DNA of 64,000 nt from Bacillus sp. FJAT-18017 (GCF_001278805.1 NZ_CP012602.1:3383501-3447500); one strand, 5' to 3'; counted from the first letter of the stretch, positions 36,592 through 44,895 are shown. Made by a program: numbers and translations. Notes: generated by a model from the letters alone, not told the origin.

Positions 36592-36619
36592 AAAAAAGCC
36601 AGCGGAATCCCGCCAGCGT
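36592..36619 (-). terminator. suhB terminator
   Basis: Stem GCTGGCGG / CCGCTGGC closed with G-U pairs, followed on the minus strand by TTTTTTATT. Confidence 0.75.
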
Positions 36620-36623
36620 TTTG

Positions 36624-37421
36624 TTACCATTTTCCACCTTTTAAGTATTGGTTCAGGATTTCTTCATGAAGTGCAGGATCGGCAGCAAAAATAGACGATT
36701 TGTTTAGGAAGTCGAGTTTATTGCCATGAAGGTCGGTAACTTTTCCGCCTAGCTCTTCGACAATAACGGCCCCTCCAGCAAAATCCCATGGAGCCAGCCT
36801 AGGGGACAAATATGCATTCACCCTTCCTGTAGCTACATATATAAGCTCCAGTGCTGCAGAACCGTACGATCTGGCGCCGCGTGCATCCCGTACAAGAGGG
36901 ATGACCATGTTATGGTCAATCATGTCATTTTGCATCACCCATGTTATGTTAAGGGCAAGAATTGCCTCTTTCACTACCGATTTTCCGAGTTTAGGGAGCT
37001 CTTTTTCGTTTAAGAAGGCACCCTTCCCGATAAAAGCATGGTAAAGCTCATCATGGACAATATCATAAATAAGACCTATTTTACCAACGCCATCCTCATA
37101 AATACCAATTGAAATAGCAAAGTTACGCTGCTGATGGACAAAGTTCATTGTTCCATCAATCGGATCAATTATCCAAACAATTCCATCCAAATCAGTAAAT
37201 GTATCTCCAAAACCTTCCTCGCCCAAAATTCGATGACCCGGGTAGGCTTCCCTAATTTTTTCAATAAAAAATTGTTCCGTTTCTCTATCCATGTCAGTAA
37301 CAAGATCGTTCGGATTTGATTTCGTGTGGATATTTAAGGTTTTATCAAAAGAAGAACGAATTCTGTCTCCTGCTTCATATACCCATTCCTTTGCGTTCTC
37401 ATATAATTTCTCCCAATCCAT
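36624..37421 (-). CDS. suhB: Inositol monophosphatase family protein (YktC)
   Basis: 265 residues from ATG at 37421 behind GGAGG; the frame continues to 37451. Metal-binding motifs: GEEGFG (Glu), WIIDPIDGTMNFVH (the DPIDGT motif) and WDFAGGAVIVEELGG. Mg2+- and Li+-sensitive phosphatase of the IMPase/SuhB type; the substrate may be inositol phosphate or NADP-like molecules. Located between typA and yktB as in B. subtilis. Confidence 0.95.
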   Translation of the reverse strand: MDWEKLYENAKEWVYEAGDRIRSSFDKTLNIHTKSNPNDLVTDMDRETEQFFIEKIREAYPGHRILGEEGFGDTFTDLDGIVWIIDPIDGTMNFVHQQRNFAISIGIYEDGVGKIGLIYDIVHDELYHAFIGKGAFLNEKELPKLGKSVVKEAILALNITWVMQNDMIDHNMVIPLVRDARGARSYGSAALELIYVATGRVNAYLSPRLAPWDFAGGAVIVEELGGKVTDLHGNKLDFLNKSSIFAADPALHEEILNQYLKGGKW

Positions 37422-37518
37422 GCCATAACCTCCAATGATTTCACGACGCATTCACTGTTTAGATTATCCAAAAAAGGCCTTGCCTTCAACTTCTAGGATT
37501 CCCTTTCGACAAAATAAT

Positions 37519-37552
37519 AAACGAACTCACCAGCATGGCCAGGAGTCCGTTT
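37519..37552 (-). terminator. ykzI terminator
   Basis: 10-bp stem AAACGAACTC / GAGTCCGTTT with one mismatch, followed on the minus strand by ATTATTTTG. A weak U-run. Confidence 0.65.
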
Positions 37553-37609
37553 AAATCAGGGGGTTTCGTTCTTTTCATTATCTCTATTTGACTTCCTCTC
37601 CGCATTCCT

Positions 37610-37804
37610 TTATAGTGCCTTGAGCCTCAGCAGTTCCTGTCGGATTTTTTCAAGACGGAGCTTACAAGTGCGCTTTTCCTCTTCGTTGTTTTCACTCATC
37701 GCATCAAACAAAGTTGCCAGTTCATAATCCATCTCAAGTTTCAATACTGCTGTTCTTTCTTTATCGTATGCCTTTTTTCTAGTCGAGTTAATTAACTGTT
37801 TCAT
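37610..37804 (-). CDS. ykzI: YkzI-type small protein
   Basis: 64 residues from the ATG at 37804, ten bases after AAAGGAG; an in-frame ATG at 37825 lies upstream of that site. Highly charged helical protein (KQLINSTRKKAYDKERTAVLKLE, then KIRQELLRLKAL). It sits between suhB and yktB, the ykzI position in B. subtilis. The function is unknown. Confidence 0.75.
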   Translation of the reverse strand: MKQLINSTRKKAYDKERTAVLKLEMDYELATLFDAMSENNEEEKRTCKLRLEKIRQELLRLKAL

Positions 37805-37981
37805 AATTGGAGCACTCCTTTTCATCTATATACTGATTTTTCAGTTTTTTACTATCATAGTATGAGCCAATTAAGAAAACGGCATTAAAATGTGCTTTTG
37901 ACTCATATGAAATGTTTATAAATTTCCCTATCTTTCACGATATGCTAAAATAGCAATAGTTTGTGAAAGCGGGAGGTCTAT

Positions 37982-38602
37982 ATGGGATTTAATGGTTTTA
38001 CTGAAGATGATTTCAATGTATTTAAAATCGATGGGCTTGAATCCCGGATGGATGGGATCATAACACACATCCGTCCTAAACTTGAATTTCTCGGCAATCA
38101 TTTTGCATCAGCCTTATCCATTGCTGCCGGGGAAGAATTGTTTGCCCATGTTGCTAAACATGCCAGGAGGACTAAGAATCCCCCTAATGATACATGGGTT
38201 GCGTTTGCTGCTAATCCCCGCGGATATAAAATGGTACCCCATTTTCAGATTGGCCTTTGGGAAACCCATTTGTTTGTCTGGTTTGCCGTCATTTATGAGT
38301 GCCAGGGAAAGCAATCCATCGGTAAAGCGTTTATAAATAACCTAACTGAAATCCATCAATCAATTCCCGGGAATTTTGTCTGGTCCGAAGACCATACCAA
38401 ACCTGGTGCAACGAAGCATAGCAGCCTTAGCAAGGTTGATCTGGAAGCTTCTTTTCAGCGGCTATTAGATGTTAAGAAGGCTGAAATTCTTTGTGGCTAT
38501 CACTTCGATCGAGATTCGGTTATTAAGATGGGCCCATCGGAATTACTTAAGGATATTGAAGATGTATTTAAGAAAATATTACCCCTATATAAATTGTCAT
38601 AA
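37982..38602 (+). CDS. yktB: YktB, DUF1054/UPF0637 family protein
   Basis: 206 residues from ATG behind GGGAGG. Family stretches GFTEDDFNVFKIDGLESRM and PHFQIGLWETHLFVWFAVIYE. Structures of this family show an alpha/beta fold of unknown role. Extended -10 TGCTAAAAT about 35 bp upstream. Convergent with yktA. Confidence 0.93.
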   Translation: MGFNGFTEDDFNVFKIDGLESRMDGIITHIRPKLEFLGNHFASALSIAAGEELFAHVAKHARRTKNPPNDTWVAFAANPRGYKMVPHFQIGLWETHLFVWFAVIYECQGKQSIGKAFINNLTEIHQSIPGNFVWSEDHTKPGATKHSSLSKVDLEASFQRLLDVKKAEILCGYHFDRDSVIKMGPSELLKDIEDVFKKILPLYKLS

Positions 38603-38648
38603 ACCTGCAAATTATTATTGAAAAATAAAGCTGTCGTAATAGCCATCC

Positions 38649-38685
38649 AAAAAAGGTCACAGAGGACTCTCTGTGACCTTTTTTT
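38649..38685. terminator. Bidirectional terminator yktB/yktA
   Basis: Perfect stem AAGGTCACAGAG / CTCTGTGACCTT with a 4-nt loop and U-runs on both sides. Confidence 0.93.
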
Positions 38686-38763
38686 ATTGATATACCTGTG
38701 CCAATCGATGCTCTAACTACACATCCTACTCGCTATACCTGATATGAAGGCAGGGTTTTTAGT

Positions 38764-39042
38764 TTATTTTCGTTTCATCCTAATTGTTTCCCCACTTGAT
38801 TCTTCCTTTGCTTTGGTTACGGTTCGATAAGGGGAATAGCCGCTCATTTGCTCAAACTCCCCAAATAGTTTCTTCTCTTCCGCTTTAGATGGAACAACAT
38901 CCTTAAAGCTTCTATAAGCATGCATCAGCTTATCCCGATTAACGCCTTTTTCATATGCTTCCTCTATTACCTGGAAAAATTGAATAACCTGAATTGTTTC
39001 ATCTGTAGTCCAGGTATAATCAATTGGATATTGATAGTCCAT
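38764..39042 (-). CDS. yktA: YktA, UPF0223 family protein
   Basis: 92 residues. Starts [33 protein letters not shown], the family signature (B. subtilis YktA, S. aureus UPF0223). Small helical protein of unknown function. ATG behind AGGTGATA. Follows the nitronate monooxygenase-type gene by 31 bases on the same strand, so the two may share a transcript. Confidence 0.93.
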   Translation of the reverse strand: MDYQYPIDYTWTTDETIQVIQFFQVIEEAYEKGVNRDKLMHAYRSFKDVVPSKAEEKKLFGEFEQMSGYSPYRTVTKAKEESSGETIRMKRK

Positions 39043-39073
39043 TCTATATCACCTGCTTTAACTAACTTTTGTA

Positions 39074-40033
39074 TTACTTTCCCCACTTATTTCTTATTGC
39101 AGCAGCTTCCCTTATTAGCCTGTCAACCAGTTCCTTCGCAGTCGGAATATCTTGAATCAGGCCAATTGCCTGGCCGGCCCATCCAAAGCCCTCATCCTCT
39201 TTCCCATCATGAATAAACCTCATGTTAGCTGCCCCACTGATATATTCCCTTAATTCTTCGTACCCGGCACCTTGTTGTTCCAGTTCAAGGATTTTGTTTG
39301 TCCATTTATTTTGAATCGCTCTCCCCGGAGCACCCAGTGACCTTTTTATAATAGTAGTGTCCAACTCACTAGATTCAATTAACGCCTTCTTATAAGCATC
39401 ACTTGCATGTATACATTCTTTTACGGCAATAAACCTTGTCCCCATTTCTATACCCTCTGCACCAAGAGCCAGGGCAGCCATGAGGCCTCTTCCATCTGCA
39501 ATTCCGCCAGAAGCTATAACCGGGATTGAAACCGCATCGACCACACTTGGAATTAACACTACTGTACCAACATCATCCTTGCCAAGATGGCCGCCTCCTT
39601 CCTGGCCAACTACCATAACAGCATCAGCACCTAGCTGTTCAGCCTTTAGCGCCTGTCTCCTCGAGGCAACCAGTACAAGTTTTTTGATCCCCGTGCTACC
39701 GAGCCGCTCCAGCAATGGTGCTGGATTTCCCCCGGTTACAGATATTGCTGGAACCTGTTCTTCGGTGGCGACTTCCAGGAATTCTTCGTAAGGCCTTCCA
39801 TGTTGACCGATTGCAAAATTCACACCGAATGGCTTTTCTGTCAGTTTTCTAACGTTTTTGATTTCATTACGTAAATCATCAGGCGTTAACAAGGACATTG
39901 CCGTAATTTGCCCTAAGCCACCCGCATTCGAAACAGCAGCAGCGAGCTCTGAGTAAGCTAGATGGGCAAGTCCTCCTTGAATAATTGGATATTCAATTGA
40001 CAATAGCTCAGTCACTCTTGTATTCCAATCCAT
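39074..40033 (-). CDS. Nitronate monooxygenase / FMN-dependent enoyl-ACP reductase II-like protein
   Basis: 319 residues, FMN TIM barrel. Phosphate-binding loop PVIASGGIADGRGLMAALALGA and the upstream VGQEGGGHLGKDD motif are typical of the NMO/FabK family; the N-terminus YPIIQGGLAHLAYSELAAAVSNAGGLG is also standard. It could oxidise nitronates or be a FabK-like reductase; the sequence does not decide. Inserted between speA and yktA relative to B. subtilis. ATG behind GGAGGGG. Confidence 0.88.
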   Translation of the reverse strand: MDWNTRVTELLSIEYPIIQGGLAHLAYSELAAAVSNAGGLGQITAMSLLTPDDLRNEIKNVRKLTEKPFGVNFAIGQHGRPYEEFLEVATEEQVPAISVTGGNPAPLLERLGSTGIKKLVLVASRRQALKAEQLGADAVMVVGQEGGGHLGKDDVGTVVLIPSVVDAVSIPVIASGGIADGRGLMAALALGAEGIEMGTRFIAVKECIHASDAYKKALIESSELDTTIIKRSLGAPGRAIQNKWTNKILELEQQGAGYEELREYISGAANMRFIHDGKEDEGFGWAGQAIGLIQDIPTAKELVDRLIREAAAIRNKWGK

Positions 40034-40373
40034 TGGTTACCCCTCCAATTGTTATGTATTCGTTTCTTCAAATCCATTATAGGTTATTTTAATGATGGTA
40101 AGGGAAACTACACTTATATAAGGAAAATTTTAAGATTTCTTTTTTCTGTCTTGTGCCGCTCCGAGAAGAAGTTAGGGCAGTTTCCTTTGTGGATAATACT
40201 TCCTCTCATTTTATAACAAAAGCAGGAAACAATCTCTTTCTATGCAAAACGAAGCATAAGTGCTATAATTCTTTTGTTTTATGCCTATAAAAAATTACTG
40301 GTTTATAATTGGCGCCAATACGGACGCATCATGCGCCCATAAAGATATTTTTAGCAAAGAGGTGTGGAGAAAT
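40034..40373. promoter_or_regulatory. speA upstream region with extended -10 promoter
   Basis: 340 bases between the divergent NMO-type and speA genes, no gene seen. TGCTATAAT at 40261-40269 is an extended -10 for speA and would give about a 100-nt leader; no good -35 was found. Confidence 0.5.
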
Positions 40374-41846
40374 TTGTCCCAAAACGAAACACCGCTATTC
40401 AGCGGACTAGTTGCTCACGCAAAGAAAAACCCAATTCAATTCCATATCCCCGGCCATAAAAAAGGCTCAGGCACAGACCCTGAGTTCCGGGAATTTATTG
40501 GAGACAATGCTTTGAGCATTGACCTTATCAATATTGGTCCACTCGATGACCTTCATGCCCCAAAAGGAATTATAAAGCAGGCACAGGATCTTGCTGCGGA
40601 AGCATTTGGTGCAGATCATACATTTTTCTCTGTTCAGGGAACTAGCGGAGCGATTATGACAATGGTCATGACTGTTTGTGGACCTGGAGATAAAATTATC
40701 GTTCCAAGGAACGTCCATAAGTCTATTATGTCGGCAATCGTTTTTTCAGGGGCGATTCCGGTCTTTATTCATCCTGAAATTGATAAAGATCTCGGTATTT
40801 CACATGGAATTACCACGGAATCCGTCGCGAGGGCTCTTGACCAGCATCCAGATGCCAAAGGTGTATTGGTCATTAACCCAACCTATTTTGGCGTCTCGGC
40901 CGATCTCCGTAAAATTGTCGAGATTGCCCACTCTTATAACGTACCAGTTCTTGTCGACGAGGCGCATGGTGTCCATATACATTTCCATGAGGAACTCCCT
41001 CTTTCTGCAATGCAAGCCGGAGCCGACATGGCAGCGACTAGCGTCCACAAGCTAGGGGGTTCTATGACCCAAAGTTCGATATTGAATGTTAGGGAAGGAC
41101 TTGTATCTTCAAAACGGGTTCAATCCATTCTCAGCATGCTGACAACAACTTCAACATCCTACCTCCTGCTTGCTTCCCTGGATACAGCACGCAGACGGTT
41201 AGCTATGGATGGCCGCGAGCTCATCCAAAAAACAATCGAACTTGCCCAGTGGATTCGCAAGAGCATAAATGATATTGATAAACTCTATTGCGTAGGTTCA
41301 GAAATCCTGAATTCCAAAGCAGCATTTGATTATGATCCAACCAAACTGATCATCTCCGTGAAGAATCTTGGAATAACAGGCTATGAAGTGGAAAAATGGC
41401 TTCGAGAAAAATACAATATTGAAGTCGAATTATCAGACCTTTATAACATTCTCTGTATTATTACACCAGGAGATACACAGAATGAGGCAGAGATCCTTGT
41501 CAACGCGCTTGCAGAATTAGCGGATGAATTTGCTCATAAAGCAGAGGAACCAAAGCCACTAGAAGTGTTTCTTCCTGAGATCCCTCTGCTTGCTCTTACA
41601 CCAAGGGATGCGTTTTATAGTGAAACTGAGGTCGTTCCTTTTGAAGAATCTGAAGGCAGGATTACAGCAGAATTTGTGATGGTTTATCCTCCAGGTATTC
41701 CGATAATGATTCCTGGTGAAATTATTACAAGCGAGAACCTCCTTTATATTAGAAAAAATCTAGAGGTTGGCCTGCCTGTCCAAGGACCCGAAGACGATCA
41801 AATCAAATCGATTCGGGTAATCAAGGAATACAAAGCGATAAAATGA
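40374..41846 (+). CDS. speA: Arginine decarboxylase (Orn/Lys/Arg decarboxylase family, fold III)
   Basis: 490 residues from TTG at 40374 four bases after GTGGAG, the same length as B. subtilis SpeA. The PLP lysine is in SVHKLGGSMTQSS and the PLP-binding aspartate in VLVDEAHGVHIHF. N-terminus FHIPGHKKGSG is characteristic. It makes agmatine for spermidine synthesis. It lies next to the SR1 locus exactly as in B. subtilis, sharing a bidirectional terminator with it. Confidence 0.95.
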   Translation: MSQNETPLFSGLVAHAKKNPIQFHIPGHKKGSGTDPEFREFIGDNALSIDLINIGPLDDLHAPKGIIKQAQDLAAEAFGADHTFFSVQGTSGAIMTMVMTVCGPGDKIIVPRNVHKSIMSAIVFSGAIPVFIHPEIDKDLGISHGITTESVARALDQHPDAKGVLVINPTYFGVSADLRKIVEIAHSYNVPVLVDEAHGVHIHFHEELPLSAMQAGADMAATSVHKLGGSMTQSSILNVREGLVSSKRVQSILSMLTTTSTSYLLLASLDTARRRLAMDGRELIQKTIELAQWIRKSINDIDKLYCVGSEILNSKAAFDYDPTKLIISVKNLGITGYEVEKWLREKYNIEVELSDLYNILCIITPGDTQNEAEILVNALAELADEFAHKAEEPKPLEVFLPEIPLLALTPRDAFYSETEVVPFEESEGRITAEFVMVYPPGIPIMIPGEIITSENLLYIRKNLEVGLPVQGPEDDQIKSIRVIKEYKAIK

Positions 41847-41855
41847 TGATTAATA

Positions 41856-41889
41856 TAAAAACAGGATTCCAAATGGAATCCTGTTTTTA
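41856..41889. terminator. Bidirectional terminator of speA and SR1-like RNA
   Basis: Perfect 10-bp stem ACAGGATTCC / GGAATCCTGT with a 4-nt AAAT loop; U-runs on both sides. Confidence 0.93.
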
Positions 41890-42082
41890 TATTGAAAAAT
41901 AGTTGATTTTTAAAGATCCTCATCGTGAGAATGGCATTTATTGCAGGAGCACTTTGAATAAAGTACAGTTACTTTTTCATCTTCAAAATGATCAATCGTT
42001 GAATTGCAATCTTGGCATACAATTGTTCCCATCTTGATCAACTCCTCTTTGAGTTCGGAATAGTTAGTAGTATTTGTTTCTT
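41857..42082 (-). ncRNA. SR1-like dual-function small RNA
   Basis: The unit has its own promoter (TTGATT, 17 bp, TATTAT at 42089-42117), a predicted start near 42082 and a strong terminator, giving about 225 nt (B. subtilis SR1 is about 205). It encodes the SR1P peptide and lies beside speA as in B. subtilis. SR1 is known there to base-pair with ahrC mRNA and, through SR1P, to stabilise gapA operon mRNA. Base-pairing activity here is not tested. Confidence 0.8.
41910..42032 (-). CDS. SR1P peptide, GapA-binding
   Basis: 40 codons from ATG at 42032, seven bases after GAGGAG. The opening MGTIVCQDCN and the following EDEKVTVLYSKC match SR1P of B. subtilis, a 39-residue peptide encoded on the SR1 RNA that binds GapA and promotes RNase J1 binding. 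This copy ends with an unusual Cys/His-rich tail (CSCNKCHSH), giving CxxC plus CxCxxC, so metal binding is likely. RnjA is encoded about 11 kb away. Confidence 0.88.
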   Translation of the reverse strand: MGTIVCQDCNSTIDHFEDEKVTVLYSKCSCNKCHSHDEDL

Positions 42083-42088
42083 AATTCT

Positions 42089-42117
42089 ATAATAGTATAA
42101 CCTTATTAAAAAATCAA
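42089..42117 (-). promoter_or_regulatory. Promoter of the SR1-like RNA
   Basis: TTGATT, 17-bp spacer and TATTAT on the minus strand. In B. subtilis this promoter is repressed by CcpN under glycolytic conditions; CcpN sites were not identified by eye. Confidence 0.65.
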
Positions 42118-42300
42118 GCTATAAAGTATGACACTTTTAAAATTTATTGCACTATATATTCCCGAAATATATGTATATATGTGTTTTTTGTATTAGGCTC
42201 ACCTATATATTAGGTAAGAAATCTTGGCGTTCCCATTTAAAGCACGAATTAAGCAAATATAATGGCTGACCCAAAGTTCTGGGACAGCCAAATTATAAAG

Positions 42301-42600
42301 CTATTCATATTGTGGTTGGAATGGTACTGATGGCAGGATTCCAGTAAGGAACTCCGCCAAGTCTTCAGCCTGCCCTTCTCCATTAATACGGAATACTTGC
42401 TGGAGATAATGCAGATCATTCAGGTCATTGGGATCAAGGAGGACAGATCGGCCGGTTTGCATACAAACGACAAGGGGTTTTCCGAAAAACAGGGAGGAGT
42501 ATACAATCCCAAAATCATAGCGGGCATTATCAGTGGCGAATCCAGTGAATCGGACTTTTACATTTTCATGTTCGTCATATAGCTTTTCGAAAAAATCCAT
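42301..42600 (-). CDS. DUF3055 family protein
   Basis: 99 residues from ATG behind AAGGAGG. Pattern VRFTGFATDNARYDFGIVYSSLFFGKPLVVCMQTGRSVLL followed by DLNDLHYLQQVF is that of DUF3055, a small cytosolic Bacillaceae protein. The function is unknown. A hairpin GGCTG-CCCA / TGGG-CAGCC with a weak U-run lies directly downstream (42262-42289). Confidence 0.85.
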   Translation of the reverse strand: MDFFEKLYDEHENVKVRFTGFATDNARYDFGIVYSSLFFGKPLVVCMQTGRSVLLDPNDLNDLHYLQQVFRINGEGQAEDLAEFLTGILPSVPFQPQYE

Positions 42601-42757
42601 AACATTCCTCCTTATTAGTTATTAGAATATTATTATAATTCAGATATCTGATTTTATCAAGTATAAACCCTTTTTATTCTTTTAACGTTGTTCAAAATTT
42701 TTAAACAATGCTACAATGTAGGGGAACAGAAATATCGGATTACAAGGGGGAATGGTG

Positions 42758-43195
42758 ATGGCTGAGAATGCGTATATTAAACTTGTGCCTTCATCTGCTA
42801 AACTATCAATAACATTAGATGAATTGAAGGAATACTTCCATTACTACAAAGAAATTACCTCTAAAACAGGTAAACAAGTTAATTGGGAATATGGAGAAAC
42901 AGCATTTCCCTATGAGCTTAAGGAAACATCTGAAGGCAAGGGCCAGTGGTTTTATCTTTCTTCAGCCAACCCTGAATTATATTATGCCATTATCCTTGGG
43001 GTAGGACAGGAAGCAGTGGAAGCCGATGATGGGACAATCGCGCTTCAGCAATACATACAAGTAACCTTGCCGGAAGGCGCAACCGCTGGGGACAAAGGAA
43101 AAGCAAATGAGTTCTGCAAATTCCTTGCTAAAAAACTCCAGGCAGAACTGCACTTATTCAATGGAAGAATCATGTATTATAATCCAAGAAAATAA
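42758..43195 (+). CDS. DUF1885 family protein
   Basis: 145 residues from the ATG at 42758, seven bases after AAGGGGG; an ATG at 42752 is too close to it. Core pattern AYIKLVPSSAKLSITLDELKEYF and GQWFYLSSANPELYYAIILGVG matches DUF1885, whose structure resembles an FKBP-like fold. The function is unknown. TTGTTC-18-TACAAT promoter about 40 bp upstream. Confidence 0.88.
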   Translation: MAENAYIKLVPSSAKLSITLDELKEYFHYYKEITSKTGKQVNWEYGETAFPYELKETSEGKGQWFYLSSANPELYYAIILGVGQEAVEADDGTIALQQYIQVTLPEGATAGDKGKANEFCKFLAKKLQAELHLFNGRIMYYNPRK

Positions 43196-43213
43196 TTTGG
43201 ACATTAAAGTGTG

Positions 43214-43240
43214 TCGCACCCTCTTTCGGGTGCTTTTTTT
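43214..43240 (+). terminator. DUF1885 gene terminator
   Basis: Stem GCACCC / GGGTGC with a 6-nt loop followed by TTTTTTT. Confidence 0.9.
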
Positions 43241-43268
43241 GTTTATATTTAGCTTTGGCAAACTAGAC

Positions 43269-43525
43269 TGTTGATTTCCGTTACAGAAAGGAAACTCCTG
43301 AGAATTTTCATCGCAGTGACACAAGGAAAAGCAACCCTAAATTAACATCGCACAGACAGGCGGCTCTTTGCCTGGCTCAAGGCGTTTCGCTTTCCGTGGG
43401 GCTGGCGGTGAGCGTGTCTAGCTGCTCCCACAGGACGCTGAATAATCGTCACTAAAAAACACCGCAGGAGAAAATGCGCCCTTTGCATTTTCGAACGAGT
43501 CTTCAGCCTTCCGCTCCAATCAACA
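43269..43525. repeat. 257-bp MITE-like element with TGTTGATT terminal inverted repeats
   Basis: Bounded by TGTTGATTTCCG on the left and CCGCTCCAATCAACA on the right; TGTTGATT and AATCAACA are perfect inverses. The interior holds GCTTTCCGTGGGG, typical of repeats I recall between genes in many Bacillaceae, and a GAAAATGC ... GCATTTTC hairpin. No coding capacity. It fills most of the 496-bp gap between the DUF1885 gene and the next; the remaining bases hold nothing recognisable. Confidence 0.75.
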
Positions 43526-43691
43526 CTGCTATAAAATCAACAATATCCAACTAATAACACAGCTAATTATTTAATTCTGCTTGAGGCATTTTGTTTATCC
43601 AGCTTTTAACATCCAGCTCAACTAGGATATCAGCCCACCTTTACCCGCACAAAAAAATTATCCCTTCCTCCTCCCCATCAGTAACCCATTT

Positions 43692-43931
43692 TTAATGAAG
43701 CCAGGACATTGTGAAATGAAACAATGCATATAATCCAAGACTGAGGGATGTTACAACTATAGTCTTTACCCAAGAGTTAACCAATCTCTTGCAGATAGTC
43801 ATACCTAAATTTAAAAAGACAAGGAACATAAGAAAGTTATAAAGTGGATGGTCATGTTTTGAAAGCCATTCGGTTAATGTATATCCGCTCCATACCATAA
43901 ATTGGAGGACCAATGCTACGTATATTTTCAT
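43692..43931 (-). CDS. Small membrane protein, unknown
   Basis: 79 residues with three hydrophobic segments (about 3-19, 33-48, 58-75) and short charged links (EWLSKHDHP). ATG follows GGTGATCCG. No family recognised. Divergent from slp with about 200 bases between. Confidence 0.7.
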   Translation of the reverse strand: MKIYVALVLQFMVWSGYTLTEWLSKHDHPLYNFLMFLVFLNLGMTICKRLVNSWVKTIVVTSLSLGLYALFHFTMSWLH

Positions 43932-44133
43932 CGGATCACCAGCCTGTAATAATCAAGCAAGCGAAAGGCGCTTCCTTATTGGATTATATGCAGGTGTATC
44001 CTTGTCTATTTTTCATTTCTGTAACATTTAGATGACAACCAAAGTTTGTAAAAATTACTGTGATAAAATAAGGGCGATGTAAGAGAAATATTCATACGGG
44101 GGTAAATTCCGGAAAGAAAATGGAGGCAAATTG

Positions 44134-44517
44134 ATGAAGGCTTTTCCTCTTTATATACTTGTTTTAGTCCTAGTAGTCACATCATCCTGCAGCAGAGACA
44201 ATCATGATAAACTACCCCTGGATAAAAATATCAAACAGGTTATATTCTTTTCGGAAGAGAATCAGTATGAACATGAAGCGGCGTACTATGACGCCTTAAT
44301 TGAACTAAAAAAGGAATATCCAAATGAAATGGAAAACCTTATGGTTCTCTCCGAAAAGGAATACTTTGATGATTTCGATATTCCTTCAGGCCCGGCGCTG
44401 ATTGTTATTTATAAAGAAGAAATTATGGTAAAGATAAATGGAGACGTGTCAAAAGATCAAATTTTCAAACCAGTATCCCAGGCATTTTCTACCTCCAAAC
44501 CTTTAAAAGCAAATTAA
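44134..44517 (+). CDS. slp: Small peptidoglycan-associated lipoprotein
   Basis: 127 residues from ATG at 44134, seven bases after TGGAGG. Signal peptide with lipobox VTSSC (Cys near 20). The remainder looks like a small thioredoxin-like fold by pattern (KQVIFFSEENQYEHEAAYYDALIELKK, then GPALIVIYKEEIMVKINGDV), but no CxxC is present. It lies between pdhD and speA, the place of B. subtilis slp. Convergent with pdhD. Confidence 0.82.
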   Translation: MKAFPLYILVLVLVVTSSCSRDNHDKLPLDKNIKQVIFFSEENQYEHEAAYYDALIELKKEYPNEMENLMVLSEKEYFDDFDIPSGPALIVIYKEEIMVKINGDVSKDQIFKPVSQAFSTSKPLKAN

Positions 44518-44545
44518 AGCCCTTCCCACAGCGGGAAGGGCTTTA
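44516..44545. terminator. Bidirectional terminator slp / pdh operon
   Basis: Perfect 12-bp stem AAAGCCCTTCCC / GGGAAGGGCTTT with a 5-nt loop, starting at the slp stop codon. For pdhD it lies beyond the repeat array, so the array is inside the pdh transcript. Confidence 0.88.
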
Positions 44546-44578
44546 TCTATAATATTTGTGCTTTAGCACCCGGTGACC

Positions 44579-44618
44579 AGGCCATACGGCGCTGAACGGG
44601 AGCTTCCGCTTTTCTCTC
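44579..44618 (-). repeat. Truncated third unit of pdhD 3' UTR repeat array
   Basis: On the minus strand AGAAAAGCGGAAGCTCCCG, then TTCAGCGCCGTATGGCCTG; breaks off after about 40 bp, in the same general place as the truncated unit in the ctaF array. Confidence 0.78.
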
Positions 44619-44773
44619 TGTCCAGCTGCAGCTCCCAACGCCTAGTGTCCTTCGGTCCTCTCACTACGATAAGTCAACATCGAATCGCCCTTAAGGGGCT
44701 CTTCGTGTTTCCTTTATCTCATGTCGAGGCCCTCCAGGCCATACGGCGCTGAACGGGAGCTTCCGCTTTTCTT
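44619..44773 (-). repeat. pdhD 3' UTR repeat unit 2 (type 1)
   Basis: Runs from AAGAAAAGCGGAAGCTCC to AGCTGCAGCTGGACA on the minus strand, with the type-1 interior (GACATGAGATAAAGGAAACA and GATGTTGACTTATCGTAG). Nearly identical to unit 1 of the ctaF array apart from an inserted CCCCTTAAGGGC palindrome. Confidence 0.88.
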
Positions 44774-44894
44774 TGTCTAGCTGCAGCGCCTAGCCCCTCG
44801 AGCGTTTCAGTCCCTCAGTGGAAGTCAAAGAACGACTTCCTCTTCAGGCCCTCCAACGCTTGTCGGGGCTAACCAAGGCGCCTCCGCTTTTCTT
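44774..44894 (-). repeat. pdhD 3' UTR repeat unit 1 (type 2)
   Basis: Begins one base after the pdhD stop codon with AGAAAAGCGGAGGCGCC and ends GGCGCTGCAGCTAGACA. It shares the block TTCTTTGACTTCCACTGAGG with type-2 unit 2 of the ctaF array. Confidence 0.88.
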
Positions 44895-44895
44895 A

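Noticed and set aside
42690..42716. TTGTTCAAAATTTTTAAACAA as a Rex operator ahead of the DUF1885 gene
   Set aside because: Half-site spacing is longer than the TTGTG-N8-CACAA Rex site and the half-sites differ; it more likely is just the promoter -35 area.
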